From NCBI RefSeq assembly GCF_050485565.1, contig NZ_JBJHBQ010000007.1, forward strand, positions 130,513 to 194,512: a DNA stretch of 64,000 bases. The letters are read 5' to 3'. Below, one piece after another: positions 9,641 to 17,761 of the stretch. The notes under the pieces are model-generated. The model searched no databases. It had not been told where the DNA came from and saw only the letters and a program-made list of their open reading frames with translations. The position numbers were made by a program, and so were the translations under genes. The stretch comes from Glycocaulis sp050485565 (GTDB lineage: Bacteria > Pseudomonadota > Alphaproteobacteria > Caulobacterales > Maricaulaceae). The first letter of the stretch is position 1, and each line of letters opens with the position of its first letter.

Positions 9641-9715
9641 TGATATTCCTCCCACTACGCCGGTCATGGGTGCCGACGCTCGACGGGAAGAGAACCATGC
9701 GATTCCGATGGAGTC

Positions 9716-9743
9716 AACATTCACTCACTCGTGTGTGAATGTT
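9716..9743 (-). promoter_or_regulatory. 28-bp palindrome, probable TetR operator of the receptor operon
   Basis: Two 13-base arms, AACATTCACTCAC and GTGTGTGAATGTT, surround a TC centre; 12 of the 13 positions are complementary. Size and symmetry match TetR-family operators. It lies 76-103 bp before the receptor ATG. A TTGACT hexamer (reverse strand of 9712-9717) overlaps its edge and could be the -35 box, although no good -10 box follows at 17 bp. I saw no second copy of this arm as a palindrome elsewhere in the window. Binding by the TetR at 2074-2805 is inferred. Confidence 0.7.
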
Positions 9744-9939
9744 TGGCGTATATCGGTGACGCTGAAGGAATGCGAGCGGGCCTCAGCCTGATAGGAGCCC
9801 CCGTGCGGCGTGGAGCCGCCGGAGGTGCATGTAACTTATTGTAATTGCTTGCGCCCGTGTCGCACCGTGCAGCGCTCTTAAACGGCACGTCGCGCATCGG
9901 CGAACGACTATCAAGCTATTGTTTTTACCAGAGAAAAAG

Positions 9940-10016
9940 TGGTAGCGGGAGAGAGACTTGAACTCTCGACCTCAGGATTATGAGTCCTGCGCTCTAACCA
10001 GCTGAGCTACCCCGCC
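9940..10016 (-). tRNA. tRNA-Met (CAT), elongator type
   Basis: A 77-base cloverleaf on the reverse strand beginning GGCGGGGTAGCTCAG and ending with an encoded CCA at 9940-9942. The anticodon CAT is at 9980-9982 with a five-base-pair stem, and the T-loop reads TTCAAGT. The acceptor stem pairs G2-C71 through G6-C67, with G-U at the first and seventh pairs. CAT could also be a lysidine-modified tRNA-Ile, but the GGCGGGG acceptor is that of alphaproteobacterial elongator tRNA-Met. It is not initiator-like. A run of five Ts follows the CCA directly on the transcribed strand. Confidence 0.95.
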
Positions 10017-10069
10017 ACTGGGGTTGAGGCGCTTTGCGCCCCCGGCGCGCACGAGGCACCGGAGGCGCG

Positions 10070-10098
10070 GATATACGCAAAGCCGTCAGCGGAGGCAA
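10070..10098 (-). promoter_or_regulatory. candidate sigma-70 promoter for tRNA-Met
   Basis: On the reverse strand TTGCCT (10093-10098) and TATATC (10070-10075) are exactly 17 bp apart, and the tRNA 5' end lies about 53 bp downstream of the -10 box. The site sits just beyond the stop of the chemoreceptor gene. Prediction by eye only. Confidence 0.4.
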
Positions 10099-10132
10099 GC
10101 GCCCCCGTTCACCTGGCGGCGCTGAGGGGTAA

Positions 10133-12172
10133 TCAGGCCGCGCGCACACCTTCCAGGAAGCGGGCGACGGCGCCGCGCAGCGTGCCGGCTTCCTGTGTCA
10201 GGCCATGCGAGGCTTCGTTCACCTGCGCTGCGCACTGGCCGGTTTCCGACGCCGCAGCGTCCACACCCTGAATGGCCTGCGAGACGCGGCGCGTACCGCC
10301 AGCGGCTTCCTGCGCCGAGCGCGTGATTTCCTCGGCCGCGGCGCGCTGTTCTTCCATGGCGGCGGCGATGGCGGTGGAAATCTCGTTCATCTCACCGATG
10401 ACCGTGCCGATGGCGGTGATGGCGCTGACGGCCTTGCCGGTCGCGCTTTGAATGCCATTGACCTGTTCGGAGATGGACCCCGTGGCCCGCGCGGTCTGCT
10501 CGGCCAGCGTCTTCACTTCGGAAGCCACCACCGCAAACCCCTTGCCCGCCTCACCCGCACGCGCGGCCTCGATCGTCGCGTTGAGGGCCAGAAGATTGGT
10601 CTTCTCGGCAATCTCGTTAATCAGGCGCACCACACCGTCAATCCGGCCTGCCGCTTCGCTGAGTGCGGTCACATCAGCGCTGGCACCGGAGACTTCATCA
10701 GCGGCGCTGCGCGCAATGGTGGAGGAGCGCGAAATCTGCTGGGCGATCTCGGCAATCGAGGAGGTCATTTCCTCAGCAGCAGCCGCGACCGTATCGACAT
10801 TCTGGGCTGCCAGCACACCGGCCTCGTTGACCTCGGCGGTCTGACCGGCCGCGCTGTGCGAGCTTTCGGTGAGCGCATTGGCGGCCATTTCCATTTCGCC
10901 CGCTGCGCGCGACACCTCTTCCAGGGCCCGGCTGGAGGTCGACTCAAACTCCTGCACCAGCGCCTCGATGGCCTTCGTGCGCTGTTCCCTCGCAGCACGC
11001 TCCGCCTCGCTCTGGCTGGCCAGACGCACCCGTTCGATCTCGTTCTCGCGCAGAACGGCAACCGCGCGGGCCATATCGGCGATTTCGTCCTGGGCATTAT
11101 CGTCCAGCGCCTGGCTGGTATCGCCAGATGCCAGGGCGGTGGTGGTGCGCGAGATCCGCGTCAGGCGGTTGAGCAGGTTGTTGTTGACGTAAATCCACCC
11201 GATCAACCCGGCAATGACGACCGCGCCGATCGCCATCACGATCAGCAATATCTGTCCGGACAGAACGGCGGTGAAACCATTGGCACGCGCAGCCGCTGCC
11301 ATGGCGTTGGCCTGTGCGACCACCTGCTCGACTTCGGCAGCCAGCATGGCATGTGCAATACGGGCATCTTCCACCGCGTCGGTGGCGGCGATTTCCGCTT
11401 CAATCTCCGAACGGCGCAGCGCAAAAACCCCTTGCGGGCCTTCGCCGCGTGAGACAAGTGCCTCCGCCGAGCGCGTCACCTCTGCGCTGGCCGCATCCCC
11501 GAGAATGGCAAGATTGACCAGCAGCTCATCCATCGCGAGCTCGAAGCGGCCCTCGACATCAGCGACTTCGCCCGCCGACATGGCGCCATCAAGCTCGGCA
11601 TACTGGGTAAGTATCAGATTCAGATCGACCATGATGCGCAGGAAGGTTTCCAGCTCCGCCTGACCAGCATTTTCCAGCCCGGCTTCCAGCGCGGCAACGG
11701 CCTGCGCACGTTCGCTGATGGCTGCGGAAATGGCGTTCAGACGCGCATTGCGCGCTTCAAGATTTGCCGCCGTGGGCCCGTTAGCCGCTTCAATACCGGC
11801 GGCCAGATCATCCAGCAGCGCCGTCAGACTGGCGGTACGTGCCGCACTCAGCCCGGCTTCAGACAGCGCAGACACCGCAACGCGCGCACCGTCATAGAGT
11901 GTCTGCAGGCGCGTCTCGGACGCCGTCATATCAACCGTGTCGGACGAGCGTGCAAAGGCGGCCAGCTCGCCTGTTATCGCACTGCTGGCAGCGTCGAGCG
12001 CACCCGCCGCGCTTGCCATGGGGGCTGCCTCATCAACAACTTCACTCAGGGCGCCGCGTGTACTCTGCAGGGCGATGACACCGGCCAGCGCAGCTGCAAC
12101 TCCCAAAAGCGCCACTAGGGCAAACGCCCCGATCAATCGCGTCTGCACCGAGTGAAGATTGAGTTGCATCAT
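10133..12172 (-). CDS. methyl-accepting chemotaxis protein (transmembrane)
   Basis: A 679-residue chemoreceptor. The first membrane segment is at about residues 12-34, followed by a long helical periplasmic sensor to about 305, a second membrane segment (ILLIVMAIGAVVIAGLIGWI), a HAMP domain, and a cytoplasmic coiled coil with the conserved signalling tip IAEKTNLLALNATIEAARAG. There is no C-terminal NWETF-type pentapeptide for CheR tethering. The all-helical, Ala-rich sensor gives no ligand hint. GGGAG precedes the ATG. No che genes are nearby, so it is an orphan receptor that should feed a chemosensory array encoded elsewhere. Confidence 0.93.
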   Translation of the reverse strand: MMQLNLHSVQTRLIGAFALVALLGVAAALAGVIALQSTRGALSEVVDEAAPMASAAGALDAASSAITGELAAFARSSDTVDMTASETRLQTLYDGARVAVSALSEAGLSAARTASLTALLDDLAAGIEAANGPTAANLEARNARLNAISAAISERAQAVAALEAGLENAGQAELETFLRIMVDLNLILTQYAELDGAMSAGEVADVEGRFELAMDELLVNLAILGDAASAEVTRSAEALVSRGEGPQGVFALRRSEIEAEIAATDAVEDARIAHAMLAAEVEQVVAQANAMAAAARANGFTAVLSGQILLIVMAIGAVVIAGLIGWIYVNNNLLNRLTRISRTTTALASGDTSQALDDNAQDEIADMARAVAVLRENEIERVRLASQSEAERAAREQRTKAIEALVQEFESTSSRALEEVSRAAGEMEMAANALTESSHSAAGQTAEVNEAGVLAAQNVDTVAAAAEEMTSSIAEIAQQISRSSTIARSAADEVSGASADVTALSEAAGRIDGVVRLINEIAEKTNLLALNATIEAARAGEAGKGFAVVASEVKTLAEQTARATGSISEQVNGIQSATGKAVSAITAIGTVIGEMNEISTAIAAAMEEQRAAAEEITRSAQEAAGGTRRVSQAIQGVDAAASETGQCAAQVNEASHGLTQEAGTLRGAVARFLEGVRAA

Positions 12173-12208
12173 TAGTCTCCCGTTAGGGTTAACGCCCAGG
12201 GCGCGAAT

Positions 12209-12243
12209 AAAGGCGGCCGGGAATCACCCCTGACGCCGCCTTT
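12209..12243 (-). terminator. probable rho-independent terminator after the TonB-like gene
   Basis: Nine-base arms AAAGGCGGC (12209-12217) and GCCGCCTTT (12235-12243) form a perfect stem with a 17-base loop, 13 bp beyond the stop of the gene at 12256-12588 and before the chemoreceptor ATG. On the reverse strand the stem ends in CCTTTATT; on the forward strand it ends in CCTTTT. Confidence 0.6.
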
Positions 12244-12255
12244 TCGTCTTAGACC

Positions 12256-12588
12256 CTAGCCTGCAAACGCAAAGTTAAAGACCTGTTCCACGCCTTCGGT
12301 CACTTCGTCGGCGGGCGCATACTGCCATTGCTCAAGCGCACGCAGCACGGCGCGGTCAAAAACGCCGGCCGGCGTCGCTTCGACGATTTCCACGTCAGCC
12401 ACTTCACCGGACTCGGTGACATTGTAGCGAACGGAAACCGCGCCTTCGAGATTGCGGCGCTCGGCGCCACGCGGATATTCGGGAGCCACAACACGAACCG
12501 TCTCGCGGTCATTCATCGCCATTGCCGGAGCAACAAACAGACCCGAAGCCAGTACAGCGGCCATGCATACAGATTTCACGATTTTCAT
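12256..12588 (-). CDS. small periplasmic TonB C-terminal-domain protein
   Basis: A 110-residue secreted protein: signal peptide ending near APAMA, then about 85 residues matching only the C-terminal domain of TonB (VVAPEYPRGAERRNLEGAVSVRYNV, then FDRAVLRALEQWQYAP). It lacks the membrane anchor and proline-rich linker of an energy transducer, so it cannot work as a normal TonB. Stand-alone TonB-C proteins are common in alphaproteobacteria and their roles are poorly defined. The ATG at 12588 is preceded by GGGTGA; a TTG four codons earlier is less likely. A terminator follows, so it appears to be a single-gene transcript. Confidence 0.8.
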   Translation of the reverse strand: MKIVKSVCMAAVLASGLFVAPAMAMNDRETVRVVAPEYPRGAERRNLEGAVSVRYNVTESGEVADVEIVEATPAGVFDRAVLRALEQWQYAPADEVTEGVEQVFNFAFAG

Positions 12589-12735
12589 GATTTCACCCAA
12601 CCCGTTAGTAAGCCGCTTGCGTGCAGCTTTTGATGAACACCCAGCCAGATCTTACGTCCGGCATGAAGGGTTCTAACAGGAAGGGGTTTCTGTCTGTTTA
12701 ACCGCCCAGCCGAAAATGCACCGGGTGCATCAACG

Positions 12736-13560
12736 CTATTGCAGCTCTTCGGCCGCATGGCGCGCGGCCAGCGCCTCACCATCGGTCCGGGCGCTTTCGG
12801 CAGCTGTCTGGAACAGGGCAGAGGCCGCTGCGGTATCGCCTTGTGCAGCCCGCAGGCGGGCAAGACCAAGCGCAGCGCCATAATGACCGGGCTCAAAGGC
12901 CAGCACCCGCTCATACAGCGTGATCGCGTCCGCCGTGCTGTCTGAACCGGCCAGACAATCTGCGTGGGACGACATGGCGTTAAGGTCCCACGGCGTGTCT
13001 TCCAGCCGCGAGGCGCTCTGGGCGCAAGCCTCGCCGCTGGCGGCCAGAGCCGTCGGGCGCGCAGCAGAGGAAGGAGCTGTGTCACCATCTGGCCCTGTGG
13101 CATCCGGCGCGGGTTGCGTCTGGGCTGACGGGGCAGGACCAGCCTGATCTGGCGTCCGGCTGGTGCCAGCGCTGGCCACAGGGCGCAGCGGAGCCGCGCC
13201 AAGCACTACCCCCTCCAGCGCCACCAGAACGCCGCCTTCGCCCAGAAAAGCCTGCGCCTCGCCCCACTCACCCTCAAGGCGGATAGTGCAACCACCGTCC
13301 GCGCCCGGCCCGGTCTGCAGGCGGGTTACCGGGCGGCCAGCGGGCGGCAGTATCTCGCGCGCCTCGCAGGCAAAGCCGTCCAGCACGACATCAAGCCTGC
13401 CATCACTGCCCGTCGCTGCCAGCGCTAAAGGCTGGGCGTCGAGCGCCAGCCATATATCTGCCGAGCCTGCCTGAACGTTTGTCAGATAGGCATCAACCAG
13501 CCCCGAACGCTCCGGTTCGGGCGATATCTGGGCAAGAAGGGTGAGGACCAGGATCAACAT
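12736..13560 (-). CDS. hypothetical protein with C-terminal TPR-like repeats
   Basis: A 274-residue protein with a short hydrophobic N-terminus (MLILVLTLLAQ, possibly a signal or anchor), a domain with two cysteines (residues about 65-95), a Pro/Ala/Thr-rich linker (about 130-165), and a C-terminal helical part with tetratricopeptide character (ITLYERVLAFEPGHYGAALGLARLRAAQGD). The layout suggests an exported envelope protein that binds partners through the repeats. I recognise no named family. No clear ribosome-binding site precedes the ATG. It lies between two other envelope genes on the same strand, with a 41-bp gap to the lipoprotein's stop upstream. Confidence 0.65.
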   Translation of the reverse strand: MLILVLTLLAQISPEPERSGLVDAYLTNVQAGSADIWLALDAQPLALAATGSDGRLDVVLDGFACEAREILPPAGRPVTRLQTGPGADGGCTIRLEGEWGEAQAFLGEGGVLVALEGVVLGAAPLRPVASAGTSRTPDQAGPAPSAQTQPAPDATGPDGDTAPSSAARPTALAASGEACAQSASRLEDTPWDLNAMSSHADCLAGSDSTADAITLYERVLAFEPGHYGAALGLARLRAAQGDTAAASALFQTAAESARTDGEALAARHAAEELQ

Positions 13561-13601
13561 GGCCGCGAAAATGGCGTGAGTCGCACGCGATGTGCGAGAT
13601 T

Positions 13602-14459
13602 TCAGCCGATAGGCGTCACGGCGCAGGCATCATGCGCAAGAGCGCCGAGCGTGCGCCCGTCTGCATCGCGTACGCGCTCATAGAGGAAACACCCCTCACC
13701 CGCTTCGGGCATGCGGCCCGGCAGATAGAAGGGATCGCCTTCCCCCGGCAGGGCCGGTTCCAGGTCCGACACGGCACGCCAGCGCACGCCCTGACCGGTA
13801 TGGGTGCAGTCAAACCGGCCATTGCCGGGATATTCAAAACGCACGGTCTGGCTGTCACCATCCCGGTAGGCAAGGCTCACCCGGCGGTCGCCAGCCCCGC
13901 GCACATGGGCGAGCGAGGACACCGCGCTGTCCGCGCGGCACGCCTCGATAGCGGGCAGGAACTCGCCAATCTCATGCGTCCAGAGCGGATAGGGGCCGGT
14001 CTCGCGCGCGCAGCCCTCATAGGACCGTCCGCCTATCTCCAGCGCCGCAAAATGACCGTAACGCATATCCCCGATGGCGCAGGGACCTGGCTGCAAAATG
14101 AGCGTCACATCACCATCCCGGCTCATACCGCCTTCAAAGCGGCGCACGCCGCCAGCAAGCCAGGGCTCGGCCATGTCAAAAGCGGGACTAAGGAGCCCGG
14201 CGGCACCCGCCATATGGATGATGGTACTGATGTCCACCCCGCCGCCAGGGCCTTCATGAAATGTCAGCTCCAGCGAGAAGCCATCCCCTTCGGCGATATA
14301 GCCGGAAAGTTCAGGCCGGGACGGTTCGCGCGGGGTGAAGTCTGCGGGCGCAGGCGCAGCGGAGAAACCGCTCGCCAGCCCGCCGGACGTGGTGGGGGCG
14401 CAGGCCGCAAGGCCAGCCATAAGGCTGGCAAGCCCTGCAATCAGCCAAGCTGTACGCAT
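13602..14459 (-). CDS. hypothetical lipoprotein
   Basis: A 285-residue protein with a clear lipoprotein signal: a hydrophobic stretch ending in the lipobox LAAC around residues 17-20. The ATG at 14459 was chosen because it begins that signal and has GAGGGGG upstream; the longer frame runs into the thiolase gene. The mature part looks like two beta-rich halves with several cysteines (QPGPCAIG, YEGCARE, IEACRAD, FDCTHTG, EGCFLYE, HDACAV) that could pair in the periplasm. I cannot assign a family. It follows the thiolase gene by 26 bp but has no obvious connection to it. Confidence 0.7.
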   Translation of the reverse strand: MRTAWLIAGLASLMAGLAACAPTTSGGLASGFSAAPAPADFTPREPSRPELSGYIAEGDGFSLELTFHEGPGGGVDISTIIHMAGAAGLLSPAFDMAEPWLAGGVRRFEGGMSRDGDVTLILQPGPCAIGDMRYGHFAALEIGGRSYEGCARETGPYPLWTHEIGEFLPAIEACRADSAVSSLAHVRGAGDRRVSLAYRDGDSQTVRFEYPGNGRFDCTHTGQGVRWRAVSDLEPALPGEGDPFYLPGRMPEAGEGCFLYERVRDADGRTLGALAHDACAVTPIG

Positions 14460-14485
14460 ATGCGCCCCCTCACCACCAGTTCGGC

Positions 14486-15688
14486 CTAGTATACCTCGAA
14501 CAGGCCCGCCGCGCCCATACCGCCACCAACACACATGGTGATGACGACGTATTTGACGCCCCGGCGCTTGCCCTCGATCAGGGCATGGCCAACCATACGC
14601 GCACCGCTCATGCCATAGGGGTGGCCGATGGAGATGGCCCCGCCATTGACGTTCAGCCGGTCATTCGGGATGCCCAGCTTGTCGCGGCAATAGAGCACCT
14701 GCACGGCGAAAGCTTCATTGAGCTCCCACAGGCCGATATCGTCCATTTTCAGGCCATTGGCTTTGAGCAGCTTCGGCACGGCATAGACCGGACCAATGCC
14801 CATCTCGTCCGGATCAAGACCCGCCACGGCAATGCCGCGATAGGCGCCGAGCGGGGTCAGGCCCCGGCGCTCGGCTTCTTTCGCTTCCATCAGCACGCTG
14901 GCCGATGCGCCATCAGAAAGCTGGGAGGCGTTACCGGCGGTGATGAACTTGCCTTCCTTAACCTTCTGGCCGTTCGCGTGAACGGTGCGAAGGCCCTGCA
15001 GCCCTTCCAGCGTGGTGTCGGCGCGGTTGCCTTCGTCTTTCTCCAGCTTCGTATCGACGATGGAGATCTGGCCGGCGGCCTTGTCCATCACGCCCATCTT
15101 GGAGGCGAGCGGGACGATCTCGTCATCGAACTTGCCGGCGGCCTGAGCCGCAGCCGTGCGCTGCTGGGACTGAAGCGCGTACTCGTCCTGCGCGTCGCGC
15201 GAGACCTTGTAGCGCTCGGCCACGATCTCGGCGGTTTCCAGCATGGACATGTAGAGGTCCGGCCGGTGCTCATTGATCCACGGATCAAACGCGCGGTGGA
15301 TATTCATGTGCTCGTTCTGGACCAGCGAGATGGACTCAAGACCACCGCCGACCGTGACCGTCATCCCGTCAGAGATGATCTGCTTGGCCGCGATCGAGAT
15401 CGCCATCAGGCCGGAGGCGCACTGGCGGTCCACCGTCTGGCCGGACACGCTGGTGGGCAGCCCGCCGCGGATGAGGCACTGGCGCGCCGTGTTCTGGAAG
15501 GTGGAGCCCTGCTGCATGGCAGCGCCCATCACCACATCGTCGATTTCCTTGGGATCAACGCCGGAGCGCTTCACCGCCTCGGCGATGACATGGCCGCCCA
15601 GCTCCTGGGCCTGTGTATTGTTGAAGGCGCCGCGATAGGCGCGGCCAATGGGTGTACGCGCAGTCGATACGATGACGGCTTCACGCAT
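14486..15688 (-). CDS. thiolase (acetyl-CoA acyltransferase)
   Basis: A 400-residue thiolase. The acylated cysteine lies in DRQCASGLMAI, the histidine in GGAISIGHPYGMSGARM, and the second active cysteine in CVGGGMGAAGLFEV. It catalyses the last step of beta-oxidation, cleaving 3-ketoacyl-CoA with CoA, or the reverse condensation. It is preceded by GGAGGAG and follows the SDR gene by 27 bp, so the two are probably co-transcribed. With that SDR and the upstream enoyl-CoA hydratase it makes a near-complete beta-oxidation set; the acyl-CoA dehydrogenase must be elsewhere. Chain-length preference is not evident. Confidence 0.93.
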   Translation of the reverse strand: MREAVIVSTARTPIGRAYRGAFNNTQAQELGGHVIAEAVKRSGVDPKEIDDVVMGAAMQQGSTFQNTARQCLIRGGLPTSVSGQTVDRQCASGLMAISIAAKQIISDGMTVTVGGGLESISLVQNEHMNIHRAFDPWINEHRPDLYMSMLETAEIVAERYKVSRDAQDEYALQSQQRTAAAQAAGKFDDEIVPLASKMGVMDKAAGQISIVDTKLEKDEGNRADTTLEGLQGLRTVHANGQKVKEGKFITAGNASQLSDGASASVLMEAKEAERRGLTPLGAYRGIAVAGLDPDEMGIGPVYAVPKLLKANGLKMDDIGLWELNEAFAVQVLYCRDKLGIPNDRLNVNGGAISIGHPYGMSGARMVGHALIEGKRRGVKYVVITMCVGGGMGAAGLFEVY

Positions 15689-15715
15689 GATATGTCTCCT
15701 CCGGATCGCGTCGGT

Positions 15716-16639
15716 CTAGCCGAGCTTTACGCCAGCAGCTTCAGCCGCCTTGGCAATGAATTTCATGGTCTGCTGTCCGCCCTGTTCATAGGGCTCCTGC
15801 CCCTTGGCGTCGAGAATTTGCGCAAAATGCTTTGCGACATTTTCCGGCGTCTGTTCTGCCGGGGGCAGGAAGATGCCGTCCGTCTCATAGATCCGCGTGG
15901 CGGCATACCCGCCAGCCCCGGCGCACAGCACGGTGCGGCTCGGCGCGTCCTCGCTGACCAGATAGACGAGGCCCGCCGTCACGCTCTCCACCGTCATCAG
16001 CTTGAGCGCTTCTTCGGGGATCAGGCCCTCGGTCATGCGGGTGCGGGCGGTAGGCGAGAGCGCATTGACGCGGATATTGTTCTTCGCGCCTTCCAGATGC
16101 AGCACGTTCATGAAGCCAACCAGGCCCATCTTCGCCGCGCCATAGTTGGACTGGCCGAAATTGCCGTAAATGCCGGACGACGAGCTGGTCATCACCACGC
16201 GGCCATAATTGGCCTCGCGCATGATGTCCCACACCGCCTTGGTGCAGGTCGCCGCGCCCATGACGTGGACGTCCAGAACCGCCCGGAAATCCTCAAGGCT
16301 CATCTTGGCGAAGCTCTTGTCGCGGAGAATGCCGGCATTGTTCACCAGGATATCGACCCGGCCCCATGTCTTCATGGTGCTGTCGACCATGTCGGCGACT
16401 TCATCGGCCTTGGTGACATTCGCGCCGTGCGCGATGGCTTCACCGCCCGCAGCCTCGATCTCGTTGACGACGGCCTGCGCCGCGCTGATCGAACCGCCCG
16501 TGCCATCGACCGCGCCGCCCAGATCATTGACGACGACTTTCGCCCCGCGCGCGGCCAGTGCCAGCGCATGGGAGCGGCCAAGGCCCGCACCTGCACCCGT
16601 GACAATGGCCACGCGGCCATCAAACCGGATATCGCTCAT
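15716..16639 (-). CDS. SDR-family dehydrogenase, MFE-2 (3R)-hydroxyacyl-CoA dehydrogenase-like (paralogue)
   Basis: A 307-residue short-chain dehydrogenase with TGAGAGLG near the N-terminus, NNAG at 100-103, serines at 152-155, Tyr166 and Lys170. It carries the insertion after NDLGG (VDGTGGS) that is typical of the dehydrogenase domain of multifunctional enzyme type 2, and the C-terminal extension about residues 225-307. It shares long stretches with the SDR at 1136-2032, for example GILRDKSFAKMSL and YGNFGQ. Its likely job is oxidation of (3R)-hydroxyacyl-CoA to the ketoacyl-CoA used by the thiolase encoded next. GGGGAAG precedes the ATG. Confidence 0.88.
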   Translation of the reverse strand: MSDIRFDGRVAIVTGAGAGLGRSHALALAARGAKVVVNDLGGAVDGTGGSISAAQAVVNEIEAAGGEAIAHGANVTKADEVADMVDSTMKTWGRVDILVNNAGILRDKSFAKMSLEDFRAVLDVHVMGAATCTKAVWDIMREANYGRVVMTSSSSGIYGNFGQSNYGAAKMGLVGFMNVLHLEGAKNNIRVNALSPTARTRMTEGLIPEEALKLMTVESVTAGLVYLVSEDAPSRTVLCAGAGGYAATRIYETDGIFLPPAEQTPENVAKHFAQILDAKGQEPYEQGGQQTMKFIAKAAEAAGVKLG

Positions 16640-16673
16640 GGATTATCTTCCCCTGATTGTATTTGCAGCTTTG

Positions 16674-16692
16674 GCTCCGGCAATGCCGGAGC
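16674..16692 (-). terminator. hairpin between enoyl-CoA hydratase and SDR genes
   Basis: A perfect 8-bp stem, GCTCCGGC/GCCGGAGC with an AAT loop, sits in the 147-bp gap between the two genes. It lacks a T-run on the reverse strand, so termination is uncertain. A second, weaker hairpin (16703-16719) followed by TTTTT faces the forward strand. Confidence 0.3.
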
Positions 16693-16786
16693 GGTTATTG
16701 CTGGCGGGTATACTCCGCCTTTTTATTCTGGCGAAGCGAAGCGCTTTTCTTGCTGCAATGCAACAGGGAATGGACGCGAGGGACTT

Positions 16787-17569
16787 CTACCCCTTGCCGA
16801 ACTTCGGGCTGCGCTTTTCCAGAAAGGCCCGGTAGCCCTCCTGAAAGTCCGCGCTTTTAAACGCCTCCAGAAAGAGCGCGCGCGTTGCATCGTCGTCCTC
16901 GCTCTGCCCGGCTTCAACGAGCGCGATAAGCTGCTTGGTGATTTTCGCCGAATTGGGCGAGGTCGCGGCCAGCATGTTGGCGTAGGTCTCCACCTCGCCG
17001 GCCAGACGGTCCACCGGCACCAGCCGGTTGATGAGGCCGGTGGAGAGCGCTTCGGAACCATCCAGCAGCCGCCCGGAGAACAGCATGTCCTTGGCGGTGG
17101 GAACACCCACAGCCCGGATGAGGCGCGCGGTATCGTTCAGCGTGTAGACCAGCCCCAGCTTGCCGGGCGTGATGCCAAAGCGCGAGCCTTCAGCGGCAAA
17201 GCGCATGTCACAGGCGAGCGCGAGGCCGCAGCCGCCACCCACACACGCCCCCTCGATCATCGCCAGCGTCGGGCGCGGGAAAGCGGCAAGGCCATCAAGC
17301 GCCGCCGCAATACTGCGCGAGTAAGCCTCTGCCCGCTCCGGCGTGGCGTACACCTCTTCAAACTCGGAGATATCCGCCCCGGCGGCAAAACTGCCCCCGG
17401 ACCCGCTGACCACCAGCAGGCGCACCGCGTCATGGGTCAGCGCCCGCTCCAGCAGAACCGGAATAGCGCCCCACATCGCCCCGTTGAGCGCATTGCGCTT
17501 GTCGGGCCGGTTGAGGATGAGGTGGGCGGTGGCGCCGCGCACCTCCAGCCGGATCGGATCAGATTGCAT
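16787..17569 (-). CDS. enoyl-CoA hydratase/isomerase family protein
   Basis: A 260-residue crotonase-fold protein. The oxyanion-hole segments are SGSGGSFAAGADISEFEEV and EGACVGGGCGLALACDMRFA, and the C-terminal AFLEKRSPKFGKG is typical. The residue usually acting as the second catalytic glutamate cannot be placed with certainty, since the region after DMRFAAEGSRFGITPGKLGL resembles hydratases without the canonical pair. It would hydrate or isomerise an enoyl-CoA in beta-oxidation. AAGG precedes the ATG. It is upstream of, and codirectional with, the SDR-thiolase pair, separated by a 147-bp gap with hairpins. It is divergent from the MarC-like gene. Confidence 0.9.
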   Translation of the reverse strand: MQSDPIRLEVRGATAHLILNRPDKRNALNGAMWGAIPVLLERALTHDAVRLLVVSGSGGSFAAGADISEFEEVYATPERAEAYSRSIAAALDGLAAFPRPTLAMIEGACVGGGCGLALACDMRFAAEGSRFGITPGKLGLVYTLNDTARLIRAVGVPTAKDMLFSGRLLDGSEALSTGLINRLVPVDRLAGEVETYANMLAATSPNSAKITKQLIALVEAGQSEDDDATRALFLEAFKSADFQEGYRAFLEKRSPKFGKG

Positions 17570-17761
17570 CGGTAAAGCCTTGCTGCTGCCGACCCAATAA
17601 CCGCACCACTGTGACCCGGCAATGTTTCGCCCGCCGCAAACACCGCTTTTTCACATAGCGGCAATGCCGCGATGAGGGGGTGGCGGCCCTTGCGCCATTG
17701 GTACCAAACGCGTAGTGGCAGGCGCGTCGTATCACCCCCAGCCAGGGACGCCGCCAGGGCC

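Noticed and set aside
9641..9724. Earlier ATG for the TonB-dependent receptor
   Set aside because: It begins inside the operator palindrome and would put 28 non-signal residues before an obvious signal peptide that has its own strong ribosome-binding site.
12173..12190. CTAA-N7-CTAA near the chemoreceptor start as a CtrA box
   Set aside because: Two mismatches to TTAA-N7-TTAA, and it covers the ribosome-binding site of the gene; explained by the GGGAG motif.
14585..17575. A 996-codon open frame on the forward strand
   Set aside because: It runs antisense through thiolase, SDR and enoyl-CoA hydratase, all with clear motifs. Long antisense frames are expected in GC-rich DNA, and its translation is rich in His, Arg and Gly without any domain.
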